Shown in pieces: positions 1-8,678 of a DNA stretch of 64,000 nucleotides. This stretch comes from Shewanella halifaxensis HAW-EB4 (lineage in GTDB: Bacteria > Pseudomonadota > Gammaproteobacteria > Enterobacterales > Shewanellaceae): NCBI RefSeq assembly GCF_000019185.1, contig NC_010334.1, positions 1,178,001 through 1,242,000 on the forward strand, written 5' to 3'. Position 1 is the stretch's first letter; each line of letters begins with the position of its first letter. Under the pieces are notes generated by a model. It did not search any database, was not told where the DNA came from, and was given only the letters and a program-made list of their open reading frames with translations. The translations under genes and the position numbers were made by a program.

Positions 1-1033
1 TGAGTTGATTTAACATCTCTGCATCGTAGACGGTTAGTGGCTTTTTAGTGCGTATTTTCTCAACATAATCAGGGTTAGCGATCAGTGGTCTTCCAATTGC
101 GACTAAGTTAGCATCACCTTGATTTATGGCTATGCTGCCACTTTCTGCGTTATAGCCACCACAAGCGATAATGGTTCCGTGATATAGACTCTTAATGTAC
201 TGGGTTACGCTACCTTGTAAGTGCGCTTGATAAGTGTCTTCGAACATACCTGTATGAACGTAGCTTAAATTACAATCATTTAGACGTTGAAGTAGGTAGT
301 TAGAAACAAGAATATCCCGTTCATCATGTTTAAGATTCAGATAAGCAACGGGAGACAAGCGGACGCCAACATGAGTAATGTTTTGTTTTACCGCATCGAT
401 AACCTCAAACAATATTCGGCTCATATTCTCTTCGCTTCCCCCCCAAGCATCAGTGCGTCGGTTGGTATCCCAATGTAAGAACTGATCGAGTAGATAACCG
501 TTTGCAGCATGGATCTCGACCCCGTCAAAACCAGCCTCTTTTGCATTGGCTGCGGCATTAGCAAACTCAGTAATGATTAGCTTTATCTCCTGCTCCGTCA
601 TCTCTTTGGGGATGCCATATTGCAAATTATCGGTGCGAGGCACACGCCCCTCAAGTGGCACTGCTGAGGGAGCCCATGGTTGCTGGCCTGCTAAATAAAT
701 AGGGTGCGAAACTCTGCCCGTATGCCATAACTGAGCAAAAATTTTACCGTCGTTTTCATGTACCTTGTCGGTGATTTTTCTCCAGCCAGCGACATGTTCA
801 GCTAAATAGATTGCGGGTGTATTGGGATAGCCTTGGGCATTTTGGGAGATCATAAGCGACTCGGAAATAATTAAACCGGTATCGGCCCGACCAGCGTAAT
901 AGTTCATCATCGCTGCTGTAGGGAGAAATTCCTCATCAGCCATACTACGATTCATCGGCGCCATCACTATACGATTCTTTAGTGTCAGTTGTTCGCTTAG
1001 CTTATATGGTTCAAACAAGGGGGCGTATTTCAT
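1..1033 (-). CDS. NADH:flavin oxidoreductase, Old Yellow Enzyme family (3' end cut by window edge)
   Basis: Old Yellow Enzyme family proteins are cytoplasmic FMN enzymes that use NAD(P)H to reduce alpha,beta-unsaturated carbonyls, nitro compounds and similar electrophiles. From the ATG at 1033 (MKYAPLFEPYKL) 344 codons read through to the window edge without a stop, so the last few tens of residues lie outside. Visible are the N-terminal APMNRSMAD, the active-site segment FAQLWHTGR, the barrel segment GFDGVEIHAANGYLLDQFL and a C-terminal AIGRPLIANPDY phosphate-binding stretch. The gene diverges from the LysR regulator at 1218, and a perfect dyad lies between them, so control by that regulator is inferred. 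The physiological substrate cannot be read from the sequence. Confidence 0.9.
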   Translation of the reverse strand, partial: MKYAPLFEPYKLSEQLTLKNRIVMAPMNRSMADEEFLPTAAMMNYYAGRADTGLIISESLMISQNAQGYPNTPAIYLAEHVAGWRKITDKVHENDGKIFAQLWHTGRVSHPIYLAGQQPWAPSAVPLEGRVPRTDNLQYGIPKEMTEQEIKLIITEFANAAANAKEAGFDGVEIHAANGYLLDQFLHWDTNRRTDAWGGSEENMSRILFEVIDAVKQNITHVGVRLSPVAYLNLKHDERDILVSNYLLQRLNDCNLSYVHTGMFEDTYQAHLQGSVTQYIKSLYHGTIIACGGYNAESGSIAINQGDANLVAIGRPLIANPDYVEKIRTKKPLTVYDAEMLNQL

Positions 1034-1131
1034 TAGAGGATCTCTGAGAAGATGAAAAGAAATTAGATTGTGTTAGATAACTATAGGTGACAGTAAATGC
1101 GAATAGAACTAGACTGAAATGAATAGTGTTA

Positions 1132-1146
1132 ATTCCATATTGGAAT
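1132..1146. promoter_or_regulatory. Candidate LysR operator, copy 1
   Basis: ATTCCA-TAT-TGGAAT is a perfect inverted repeat with a 3-base spacer. It fits the T-N11-A pattern typical of LysR-type regulator sites. It lies 99 bases upstream of the oxidoreductase ATG and 71 bases upstream of the LysR ATG, where a divergent operator would be expected. The same arms recur at 3539-3553. Binding by the neighbouring regulator is inferred. Confidence 0.55.
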
Positions 1147-1217
1147 ATAAATAAAACAAAGACCTGTTCGTCACTAAGCATACCTGCATGGGTAAAGGCT
1201 TAAATTCTGGAGGTTAG

Positions 1218-2126
1218 ATGGATCAGTTAGGCGCAATGAGGGCATTTATTCGAGTGGTACAAAGTGGCAGTTTTTCTGCCGCAGCCAGAGAGCAAAATAC
1301 GACTCAGGCGACAATCAGCAAGAAAGTCGCTGCGCTGGAGAGTCAGCTAGGGGCTAAATTACTCACCCGCAGTAGCAGAGAGAATTCGATGACCGAAGTC
1401 GGCGCCGTATATTATGAAAGTTGTGTGGCGATTATCGGTGAACTTGATGAAGCAGAGGCGCAAGTACGATCGCAACAGGCATCGCCTAAAGGTGTGCTTC
1501 GCGTGGCGGCTCCGATTGTATTTGGTTGCCAATTTATCGCGCCATTTTTGAGTCATTTTCTCGAGTGTTACCCAGAGATAAAAGTGGATCTGATGCTCAG
1601 TGATAAGCACGTGGACTTGATTGCTGAGGGAGTCGACGTGGCTATTCGAGCTAAGCAGCTTGAGGACTCATCTCTAATCGCAAGACATCTATTCGATAAC
1701 CCGATGGTTGTGGTTGCATCGCCAGATTACTTAAAGCGTTTTGGCGAGCCGAAAGAGCCGCAGGAACTAAGATCCCATAACTGTATCGTCTATTCGATGT
1801 TAAAGTCGGTCAATATATGGCACTTTGAGCAAGCTAAAGAAAGCGATGATAAGATTTCTGTGCCAGTGAGTGGTAATTGTCGCTGTGATAATGGTGAGGC
1901 GATATTACAGCTCGCCCTCGACGGCTTAGGCGTTGTTCAGCTACCTATATGGATGGTCGATGAGCATGTAAAAGTAGGACGGCTCAAAGTGTTACTGTCC
2001 AATTACATTGCTAAACCACTGCCTTTTAATGCTATCTATCCTCAGAGCCGCTATGTGCCGTTAAAAGCTCGCTGCTTTATTGATTACCTTAAGCAGCGTC
2101 TAGCCGAAAGCCCCAACTATCGGTAA
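1218..2126 (+). CDS. LysR family transcriptional regulator
   Basis: A 302-residue DNA-binding regulator of normal LysR length. The winged helix-turn-helix occupies about residues 1-60 (FIRVVQSGSFSAAAREQNTT, then TISKKVAALESQLGAKLLTR). A periplasmic-binding-protein-like effector domain follows from about residue 90 (GVLRVAAPIVFG). The ATG is preceded by GGAGG about 5 bases upstream. It diverges from the Old Yellow Enzyme gene, the classical arrangement for a LysR protein and its target. The shared dyad at 1132-1146 and 3539-3553 suggests autoregulation plus control of the oxidoreductase and of the redoxin/NTF2-like pair downstream. The inducer is unknown. Confidence 0.93.
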   Translation: MDQLGAMRAFIRVVQSGSFSAAAREQNTTQATISKKVAALESQLGAKLLTRSSRENSMTEVGAVYYESCVAIIGELDEAEAQVRSQQASPKGVLRVAAPIVFGCQFIAPFLSHFLECYPEIKVDLMLSDKHVDLIAEGVDVAIRAKQLEDSSLIARHLFDNPMVVVASPDYLKRFGEPKEPQELRSHNCIVYSMLKSVNIWHFEQAKESDDKISVPVSGNCRCDNGEAILQLALDGLGVVQLPIWMVDEHVKVGRLKVLLSNYIAKPLPFNAIYPQSRYVPLKARCFIDYLKQRLAESPNYR

Positions 2127-2209
2127 GCGAAAGCCAACACAGAAGTGTTGGCTTTTCAGTTATTAAAAGTAAAATAAAGCTAGGCTAGCTTTATTTTACC
2201 CTGTTTCAA

Positions 2210-2743
2210 TTAAGAGTAAGTACCACGGATCGGGTAGTTGTTTTCTGGGTCGCGGATAAAGGATAAGCCTGATAGCAAAGTCGCCAGTTCAGGACGCGCA
2301 AAGGGTCCATTGGAAATATCGAGTACTTGAACGAGCCCCTTATCATTGATGACAAATAGCCCCGGCTCGGCAAAAGGGTGATCGGTTTCTTTTTCTGAGC
2401 GTGGATGGGAGATGTAAAGCCCAAGCTGCTGCATATTTTCTATTGTTAGATTATAAGCGATAGGGAAGTTGGCCGTTAAATTGGTCTTATGAAACTGCGC
2501 CTGCTCTAGAGAATCAGCTGAGGCGGCAACGATATCTATGCCCAATTTTAGAAAATCGGCCGCTAACTTCTCCACTTCGTTGAGGTAGCGTGTGCATAGT
2601 GGGCAGTGTTTTCCTCGATAAATAATCACTAATCGCCAATCACTTCCCTGTGCTGGAGTCCCTAAAGCTATTGATTCTCCCGCTAGGGTGGGCAGTTGAA
2701 TATCAGGAAAGCGCGCGCCGGCGGTAAACTTCATTGATGACAT
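2210..2743 (-). CDS. Peroxiredoxin-like (AhpC/TSA, redoxin-fold) protein
   Basis: A 177-residue thioredoxin-fold protein starting MSSMKFTAGARFPDIQLP. That N-terminus is typical of AhpC/TSA proteins, and the ATG at 2743 has AAGGAT about 6 bases upstream, so a longer in-frame extension to 2827 was not used. The probable redox centre is CPLCTRYLNEVEK, about residues 50-62, following the strand WRLVIIYRGKHCPLC. The CxxC spacing differs from the single peroxidatic Cys (TxxC) of classical peroxiredoxins, so this may be a thiol-disulfide or peroxidase relative of uncertain activity. It lies about 100 bases downstream of the NTF2-like gene on the same strand, and the two are probably cotranscribed. 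Confidence 0.82.
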   Translation of the reverse strand: MSSMKFTAGARFPDIQLPTLAGESIALGTPAQGSDWRLVIIYRGKHCPLCTRYLNEVEKLAADFLKLGIDIVAASADSLEQAQFHKTNLTANFPIAYNLTIENMQQLGLYISHPRSEKETDHPFAEPGLFVINDKGLVQVLDISNGPFARPELATLLSGLSFIRDPENNYPIRGTYS

Positions 2744-2845
2744 ATCATTATCCTTAATTAGGCGGATAGCCGCTAATGTGTACTTATCTGTTAATGAAGG
2801 ACGAAGGCCGATGACGACCTTCATCACTTACTTCAGTCAAAAAGG

Positions 2846-3382
2846 TTAGATTGAGAGGTAATTGTAGCTGTCATCTTGATGATTGCGTTTGCCACGATAT
2901 TTATCGCTGAAGTTTTCGGCCCAAATTGCTGTCGCGTTCTGGTTTTGGTTCCAGTCAAACACGGTAGAGCGATGTTTAATCTTCCAGATACCGTCTCGAC
3001 GTTCGAAGCGAAAATGGTGGCGGCCGCCTAAAATTCCCTCTTTATCAACCCCATTTTCCTCATGTACATGGTATGCCCATACGTAAGCTTCAGCGGTAGC
3101 AACATCTCCATTAACTTCTATCAAGGGATTGCTAATTCTGTGCTGGGTTGTTTTTAGGGCTCTAAAGCCTTCCATAGCAGGCTCAACAAATTGATGAGCA
3201 TTATCATTATAAAAGAACAGATCCGGGAAGATTGGATCTTGATGCTCTTCAATCGCATCTTCCCAGTAGGTTGACTTCATCAGTTCGCCATCGACTCGGT
3301 CCAGTGCGCGAGCGAACTTATACATCAGCTCTGTCATCTCTTGCTTATCTAATAACTGCTGAAGTTTCTGCTGCATATCCAT
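2846..3382 (-). CDS. NTF2-like / SnoaL-fold protein
   Basis: A 178-residue cone-shaped NTF2-like domain. The N-terminal helices MTELMYKFARALDRVDGELM are followed by the sheet with WAYHVHEENGVDKEG and GRHHFRFERRDGIWKIKHRS, as in the SnoaL_4 group that includes dehydratases and ring-hydroxylating dioxygenase small-subunit relatives. The ATG at 3382 is preferred because AGGA lies 8 bases upstream. An in-frame ATG at 3397 has a weaker site. It precedes the redoxin gene on the same strand, and a LysR-type dyad (3539-3553) lies about 155 bases upstream. Catalysis is not established: the Asp and His residues seen fit a dehydratase or isomerase but do not prove it. Confidence 0.78.
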   Translation of the reverse strand: MDMQQKLQQLLDKQEMTELMYKFARALDRVDGELMKSTYWEDAIEEHQDPIFPDLFFYNDNAHQFVEPAMEGFRALKTTQHRISNPLIEVNGDVATAEAYVWAYHVHEENGVDKEGILGGRHHFRFERRDGIWKIKHRSTVFDWNQNQNATAIWAENFSDKYRGKRNHQDDSYNYLSI

Positions 3383-3538
3383 GGTATCAATCCTCATATT
3401 ATCTTTGATGTACTGAAATTTGGCTTAGCTCAAGATTGTTGTGTTAACGGTTAAATCGTTATGTGAGCTTTCAAAGCGATGAGGATATATTAACTATTCG
3501 CTTTACCTTTGATAATAAGGCTTAGCTTGATAGTAGCT

Positions 3539-3553
3539 ATTCCATTTTGGAAT
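3539..3553. promoter_or_regulatory. Candidate LysR operator, copy 2
   Basis: ATTCCA-TTT-TGGAAT is identical in both arms and in spacer length to the dyad between the LysR gene and the oxidoreductase (1132-1146). It lies upstream of the leftward NTF2-like/redoxin genes. The simplest reading is that the LysR protein encoded at 1218 also controls that pair. This is inference from matching sequence and position. Confidence 0.5.
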
Positions 3554-3630
3554 GACTTGGGGGAGGGAGATGTACGGCGCGGACAGATAGCAACCAAGAC
3601 TAAGGTTACTTGGCTATTTACTTTTTTGGC

Positions 3631-3900
3631 CTACTTACTTTTTAGGGGGGTTGTTTTTGGAAGGTCTCTTGCGCCTACAAGACGACCAAAAAAAGATGAA
3701 AGGCCGATGGTTTTACGAACGTGCTCAGCCCAAAATGCACCAACAACAAAGCCGATAACCGTCCACAGTGGTACAAGATTTGAGTACAGTTGCTCGGACT
3801 GTAAGCTCATCAGTACGCCAATCATTGCCCCTAATAGGCTTGGCGACGCGGCAATTGCCAGCCATTGTAAAGTGTGTACAAACCCTGCAATAAACTTCAT
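3631..3900 (-). CDS. Small inner-membrane protein, unknown function
   Basis: An 89-residue hydrophobic protein that I do not recognise as a named family. Two probable membrane helices are visible, about residues 12-32 (LAIAASPSLLGAMIGVLM) and 42-60 (LVPLWTVIGFVVGAFWAE), followed by a basic C-terminal tail (GRLVGARDLPKTTPLKSK). The ATG has AAGGATAA about 5 bases upstream, which supports real translation. It is a single gene: the flanking genes are the NTF2-like gene on the same strand and the divergent paeA. Confidence 0.65.
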   Translation of the reverse strand: MKFIAGFVHTLQWLAIAASPSLLGAMIGVLMSLQSEQLYSNLVPLWTVIGFVVGAFWAEHVRKTIGLSSFFGRLVGARDLPKTTPLKSK

Positions 3901-4214
3901 AGATTATCCTTAATCTCATTTTGTGGAACGCCATACACTATCACGGTTGAATATTGGTCGTTGACTATTTTGTGTACAGCCAATGACTTGCTTTCATCAA
4001 ATGGGGTAAGTTTAAGTGATAAAAAATTAATCGCTCACATTGGTCAATTTATTAGCTGGTGAGAAGCCAATATTGCGGATATACTCCGCGATCGCGCCAA
4101 CAGTGGTTGGTCATTATACAAAGATTTACTTGGAGAAAGGTGAACACCACCAAGTAGAAATAATGATACGCAGTAAAGGGATAAGTCTGTTTTAAGTTTT
4201 TAGAAAGGTGCTAA
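3901..4214. other. Divergent intergenic region with hairpin in the paeA leader
   Basis: No gene is visible in these 314 bases between the small membrane protein and paeA. An imperfect hairpin at 4127-4156 has outer arms TACTTGG / CCAAGTA and an inner GGT / ACC pair, 58 bases before the paeA ATG. It is not followed by a T-run, so it does not look like a terminator. It could shape the paeA leader mRNA, but I do not recognise a riboswitch class. Confidence 0.3.
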
Positions 4215-5537
4215 ATGAGCTTCTTTGATAATGCTGTGATTATATTGCTCCTAATTGGAGTCAGTTGTTTTTTTTCTATGTCTGAAATTGCCTTAGCGGC
4301 GGGACGCAAAATTCGTTTGCGTCAGCTTGCGGCTGAGGGTGATATTCGAGCCAATAAAGTGCTGTTACTGCAAGAACAGCCAGGTAACTTCTTTACCGTG
4401 GTACAGATAGGCTTAAATGCCGTCGCTATTATGGGCGGTATCGTGGGTGAGTCAGCTTTTACTCCTCATATTCACGCATTTTTGTCGTCTTGGTTGACCG
4501 GCCCCTGGCTAGACAAAATGAGCTTCCTGTTGTCATTTGTGATTGTGACCAGCTTATTTATCTTGATTGCCGACCTAATTCCTAAGCGTTTAGCGATGGC
4601 CTTTCCTGAAAAGGTGGCGATGACCTTTGTTGGCCCTATGATGGTCTGCATCGTGGTGCTTAAACCGCTGGTATGGTTCTTTAATGGTTCGGCTAACTTC
4701 GTTTTTCGTGTGTTTCAAGTGCAAACCGCGCGTAACGATGCGGTGACCTCCGATGATATCTATGCCGTTATGGATGCGGGCGCAGAAGCGGGAGTATTAG
4801 ATAAAGGCGATCAGCTGATGATGGAAAAAGTGTTTGAGATGCAAACCATTCCTGTCACTGCAGCGATGACCGCACGTGAGAGTTTGGCTTACTTCTTACT
4901 GCAAGATAGTGAAGATGAAATTAGAACTAAGATCGCAGAACAGCCTCACTCAAACTTTCTTGTCTGTGATGAGCAGTTAGACACAGTCGTGGGTATCGTT
5001 AATGCAAAAAAATTACTGATTTGCTTAATTAACGGTGAAAGCATAAGTCTTACCGATAAAAAATTGGTGACCAACTGTTTTATCATTCCTGACACATTAA
5101 GCCTGTCTGAATCGATGGATTACTTTAAGAATAGTCGAGCAGATTTCGCAATAGTGATGAATGAATACTCTTTAGTTGTGGGGGTGGTGACGGCCAAAGA
5201 TCTGCAAGATGCGGTGATGGGCGCTTGGTCATTACCTGAGTGTGAAGAGCAGATTATTGCCCGTGACGAGCATTCATGGTTGATGGATGGCGTAACACCG
5301 ATTACCGATGTGATGCGAGCCTTAGATATTGAAGAGTTCCCACAAAACCATAACTATGAAACCATTGCTGGCTTTATGATGTTTATGCTGCGCAAAATTC
5401 CAAAGTGTACCGACTCCGTTAACCATGCTGGTTTTAAGTTTGAGGTCGTTGATGTGGATAGCTACAAAGTGGATCAGTTACTCGTGACCCGCATCGATGA
5501 GTCGAGTAAGGGTGAAGAGTTAGACCTTAAAGCCTAA
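4215..5537 (+). CDS. paeA: Polyamine exporter PaeA (CNNM/CorC-family, YtfL)
   Basis: A 440-residue inner-membrane protein that follows E. coli PaeA (YtfL) along its whole length. E. coli PaeA exports cadaverine and putrescine and protects stationary-phase cells from polyamine stress. Residues 1-190 are the DUF21 membrane domain (FFSMSEIALAAGRKIRLRQL, FFTVVQIGLNAVAIMGGIVG, LIADLIPKRLAMAFP). A CBS pair spans about 205-335 (NEYSLVVGVVTAKDLQDAVM), and a CorC/HlyC domain ends the protein (NYETIAGFMMFMLRKIPK). AAAGG lies 6 bases before the ATG, and a strong terminator follows. The window also carries a complete putrescine uptake and catabolism cluster about 30 kb away, so export and degradation are both encoded here. 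Older annotation would call it a hemolysin-like protein. Confidence 0.87.
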   Translation: MSFFDNAVIILLLIGVSCFFSMSEIALAAGRKIRLRQLAAEGDIRANKVLLLQEQPGNFFTVVQIGLNAVAIMGGIVGESAFTPHIHAFLSSWLTGPWLDKMSFLLSFVIVTSLFILIADLIPKRLAMAFPEKVAMTFVGPMMVCIVVLKPLVWFFNGSANFVFRVFQVQTARNDAVTSDDIYAVMDAGAEAGVLDKGDQLMMEKVFEMQTIPVTAAMTARESLAYFLLQDSEDEIRTKIAEQPHSNFLVCDEQLDTVVGIVNAKKLLICLINGESISLTDKKLVTNCFIIPDTLSLSESMDYFKNSRADFAIVMNEYSLVVGVVTAKDLQDAVMGAWSLPECEEQIIARDEHSWLMDGVTPITDVMRALDIEEFPQNHNYETIAGFMMFMLRKIPKCTDSVNHAGFKFEVVDVDSYKVDQLLVTRIDESSKGEELDLKA

Positions 5538-5570
5538 GGATAATCCGCTGTAGCGATAGTCTTAAACCTA

Positions 5571-5602
5571 GGTGAGTCAGTCTTGACTCACCTCTATTTT
5601 AT
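5571..5602 (+). terminator. Rho-independent terminator after paeA
   Basis: A 9-base-pair perfect stem (GGTGAGTCA / TGACTCACC) with a GTCT loop, followed by the T-rich TCTATTTTAT. It lies 33 bases past the paeA stop codon. Confidence 0.8.
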
Positions 5603-5774
5603 TCCCGATCATATATCCACCTACTCCTGACTTGCTAATTGCTCTTTTTTAGCCCCTACGCATCACAAACATTATGCAAGTCATCTCATCTTTTTGAAGT
5701 ATTTTTAAACAAACTATTTTCGAATGTTCATGGTCGGGAAATCGTGGTTGAGTCGCTATGTGGGAGTTTGAAAT

Positions 5775-5803
5775 AAAAAAGGCTAAACCAATGAGGTTTA
5801 GCC
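5775..5803 (-). terminator. Rho-independent terminator after pepA
   Basis: The stem GGCTAAACC / GGTTTAGCC (5781-5789 and 5795-5803) has a 5-base loop and is followed on the minus strand by a run of six T. It lies about 30 bases beyond the pepA stop. Confidence 0.88.
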
Positions 5804-5831
5804 TTTCAAAGTCGTGGCACTTAACTTTGGC

Positions 5832-7340
5832 TTACTCGCCTTGGTCAACTCCAGCGCGATTGATTAAAAATTGAGTCAACAAAGGCACCGGACGACCGGT
5901 TGAGCCTTTATTCGCTCCGCTGTTCCAAGCCGTACCAGCCACATCTAGATGGGCCCAGTTATACTTCTTAGCAAAGCGAGACAGGAAGCAAGCAGCGGTA
6001 ATTGACCCCGCTGCACGGCCACCTAGGTTTGTCATATCGGCAAATGGACTTTCCAAGTGCTCCTGATACTCATCCCATAAAGGCATGCGCCATGCGCGAT
6101 CACCACTTTGCTCACCCGCATTGAGTAGTTCATGTGCCAGAGGATTGTGGCCAGAGAACAAACCTGATGCATGCTTACCAAGTGCAATAACACAAGCGCC
6201 CGTTAGTGTTGCTGTATCAACAACCAGTTCTGGGTCGAAGCGCTCAACATAGGTGAGAACGTCACATAATACTAAGCGACCTTCGGCATCAGTATTGAGT
6301 ACTTCAACAGTTTGACCTGACATAGTCGTGAGGATATCACCAGGACGGTATGCATTACTCGATGGCATGTTTTCACAACCAGCCAAAATACCAATTACGT
6401 TGATAGGGAGTTGCAAATCACACAGAGCTTTCATCGCACCGATAACACCCGCAGCGCCGCCCATATCGTACTTCATCTCATCCATGGCTTCGCCAGGCTT
6501 AAGGGAAATACCACCTGAATCAAAAGTAAGTCCTTTACCGACTAAAACGATTGGCTTTTCAGTATTATCAACAGCGCCCTTGTATTCCATAATAGTCATT
6601 ACTGACTCATTATCGCTACCACGGCCAACCGCGAGGTATGAATTCATGCCTAGCGCTTCCATCTGCTCTTCACCGACAGTTGTCACCGTTAGGTTTTCTG
6701 TGTTTTCCGCCATTTGGCGAGCCTGTGAGGCAAGGTAAGCTGGGTTACAGATGTTTGGCGGCATATTTGCCACGTCGCGGCAAAGGTGCATTCCTTCTGA
6801 AACCGCCATGCCGTGCTCAATAGCGCGTTCACCAACAGTCAGCTCACGACGTGTCGGTACGTTAAATACCAATTTGCGCAGTGGGCGACGGGTTTCGTCT
6901 TTTCGGGTTTTGAGTGCATCGAAGCTATATAAGCTGTTTTGCGTAGTTTCAACCGCTTCACGTACTTTCCAGTAAGTATCGCGTCCTTTGACATGTAACT
7001 CGGTAAGGAAGCAAACCGCTTCCATTGAACCCGTTTCATTCAAGGTGTTGATTGTTTTGGTGATGATCTGTTTATACTGGCGTTCATCTAGCTCACGCTC
7101 TTTACCGCAACCGACAAGCAAAACACGTTCACTGAGTACGTTAGGGACATGATGAAGTAATAACATCTGTCCAGGCTTCCCTTCCAAATCACCACGACGA
7201 AGTAAATTGCTGATATAGCCTTCACTAATTTTATCTAACTGTTCGGCAATACCGGACAAGCGTCTTGGTTCGTATACACCTACGACGATACAAGCTGAGC
7301 GTTGTTTCTCTGGACTACCGCTCTTTACGCTAAACTCCAT
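5832..7340 (-). CDS. pepA: Leucyl aminopeptidase PepA (M17)
   Basis: A 502-residue cytosolic hexameric metallo-aminopeptidase that removes N-terminal residues, mainly leucine, from peptides. In E. coli it also acts as a DNA-binding cofactor in Xer recombination and in carAB control. The full M17 catalytic set is present: K269 and D274 in VGKGLTFDSGG, K281, D292, and D351/E353/R355 in the signature NTDAEGRLVL. These positions are within one residue of E. coli PepA. The N-terminal macro-like domain covers about residues 1-160. GGAG lies 5 bases before the ATG. It diverges from lptF, as in E. coli. Confidence 0.97.
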   Translation of the reverse strand: MEFSVKSGSPEKQRSACIVVGVYEPRRLSGIAEQLDKISEGYISNLLRRGDLEGKPGQMLLLHHVPNVLSERVLLVGCGKERELDERQYKQIITKTINTLNETGSMEAVCFLTELHVKGRDTYWKVREAVETTQNSLYSFDALKTRKDETRRPLRKLVFNVPTRRELTVGERAIEHGMAVSEGMHLCRDVANMPPNICNPAYLASQARQMAENTENLTVTTVGEEQMEALGMNSYLAVGRGSDNESVMTIMEYKGAVDNTEKPIVLVGKGLTFDSGGISLKPGEAMDEMKYDMGGAAGVIGAMKALCDLQLPINVIGILAGCENMPSSNAYRPGDILTTMSGQTVEVLNTDAEGRLVLCDVLTYVERFDPELVVDTATLTGACVIALGKHASGLFSGHNPLAHELLNAGEQSGDRAWRMPLWDEYQEHLESPFADMTNLGGRAAGSITAACFLSRFAKKYNWAHLDVAGTAWNSGANKGSTGRPVPLLTQFLINRAGVDQGE

Positions 7341-7562
7341 GAGCTCTCCTAGATTCTTAAAGACAAATTTTATTATTTATTAGATAATGTCTGCTTGTGC
7401 CCAAAAAGGGCTTAGATATGGCGCTCTCAAGAATTTTCTTTTCGAGTGTTTTCCTTGCCATGTTATGTAATTGTTGGTCACAAAACTACTAAAAGTAGAC
7501 AGTCTACATGAAAGTTGTATTGATACCAGCATAAATGAAAGTTTGGAGACCGGATCCTCACT

Positions 7563-8678
7563 GTGATTGTATTTAGATATCTGATTCGAGAAGTTTTTAA
7601 AGCGCAAATTGCGGTACTTTTGGTGTTGTTAGCTATTTTTATTAGCCAACATTTTGTACGCGTGCTTGCTGATGCCTCTGACGGCGAATTTCCTGCCTCG
7701 CTAGTTATGACCCTGCTGGGTCTTAACATGCCGTTTCTTACTGTTTTAGTTTTACCGCTGAGTCTATTTTTGGGCATTTTATTAGCCCATGGACGTATGT
7801 ATGCCGAAAATGAGATGGTTATTTTTCATGGCGTAGGGATCAGCGAGTGGTATATCACCCGAGTCACACTCTTGCTTGCTGTGATGAATATGGTGTTTAC
7901 CGCGTTCCTATCTATTTATGTCGCCCCTTGGGCAGAGGAACGACAAAACCAAGTGCTTGAACATGCACAGTCTGAAGCTGGCTTGGCGGCATTGACTCAA
8001 GGTCGCTTCCAGACCAGCCCTAACGGCAGAGCAGTGCTGTTTGTTGAGCGCATTGGTCGTGATAATCAGTTAGATAAAGTCTTTGTTGCCCAGTTACCTG
8101 AGCCCGATGATGAAACGGGCGTCGCCAACGTGGTAGTGGCACGCACAGGCAAAGTGCTCGAAGATGAGACTGGCGGTCAACGTTTGCAGCTAGAAGATGG
8201 GGTGCAATATCAGGGCAGTCCTAAGCGTGTTGACTATCAGGTTGTTGAGTTTGGCGGCTACCAGATGCAGATTAAAGAGCAAGAGGTTGGCGAGCGTCGG
8301 CGTAAATTATCAGCCATGCCAATTGGTGAGCTGATGGATATTGATACGCCTGAGGCTTCGGCTGAGTTCCACTGGCGTTTAGCGATACCACTGGCTATTC
8401 CATTGATGACCTTAATTGCGGTGCCAATGGCGCGAGTGAATAACCGTCAGGGTAAGTTTGCCAAGATGTTCCCGGCTATTTTGTTATATCTCGGTTATTT
8501 TGGTTTGATGGTTGCTGGTCGTAAGTCGTTAGAAGATGGCGTGATCCCTCAATATCTAGGGATGTGGTGGATCCATGCTTCCGCCCTCGCGATTGGTATA
8601 TTGCTGCTTGGGAAAGAGCGACCGTTAGGGGCTAAAGTCTCTGGTTTGTTTAAGCGTAAGAAGGCGGCCAGAGCATGA
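7563..8678 (+). CDS. lptF: LPS export ABC transporter permease LptF
   Basis: A 371-residue inner-membrane subunit of the LptB2FG transporter, which extracts lipopolysaccharide from the inner membrane and passes it to LptC and the periplasmic bridge. It aligns from the first residue with E. coli LptF (VIVFRYLIREVFKAQIAVLL against MIIIRYLVRETLKSQLAILF), which supports the GTG start at 7563. A GGAG lies 14 bases upstream, a little far. Three N-terminal helices precede a beta-jellyroll periplasmic domain (about 130-260) with QGRFQTSPNGRAVLFVERIG, then three C-terminal helices with AIPLAIPLMTLIAVPMARVN. It overlaps lptG by four bases (ATGA), so translation is coupled. Confidence 0.96.
   Translation: MIVFRYLIREVFKAQIAVLLVLLAIFISQHFVRVLADASDGEFPASLVMTLLGLNMPFLTVLVLPLSLFLGILLAHGRMYAENEMVIFHGVGISEWYITRVTLLLAVMNMVFTAFLSIYVAPWAEERQNQVLEHAQSEAGLAALTQGRFQTSPNGRAVLFVERIGRDNQLDKVFVAQLPEPDDETGVANVVVARTGKVLEDETGGQRLQLEDGVQYQGSPKRVDYQVVEFGGYQMQIKEQEVGERRRKLSAMPIGELMDIDTPEASAEFHWRLAIPLAIPLMTLIAVPMARVNNRQGKFAKMFPAILLYLGYFGLMVAGRKSLEDGVIPQYLGMWWIHASALAIGILLLGKERPLGAKVSGLFKRKKAARA

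Noticed and set aside
3509..3913. 134-codon rightward frame
   Set aside because: It runs antisense through the small membrane protein gene, which has the better ribosome site and clear membrane helices. The frame has no family-like sequence and is a shadow.
6328..6738. 136-codon rightward frame inside pepA
   Set aside because: It lies antisense to the conserved catalytic part of PepA and has no ribosome site or recognisable domain.
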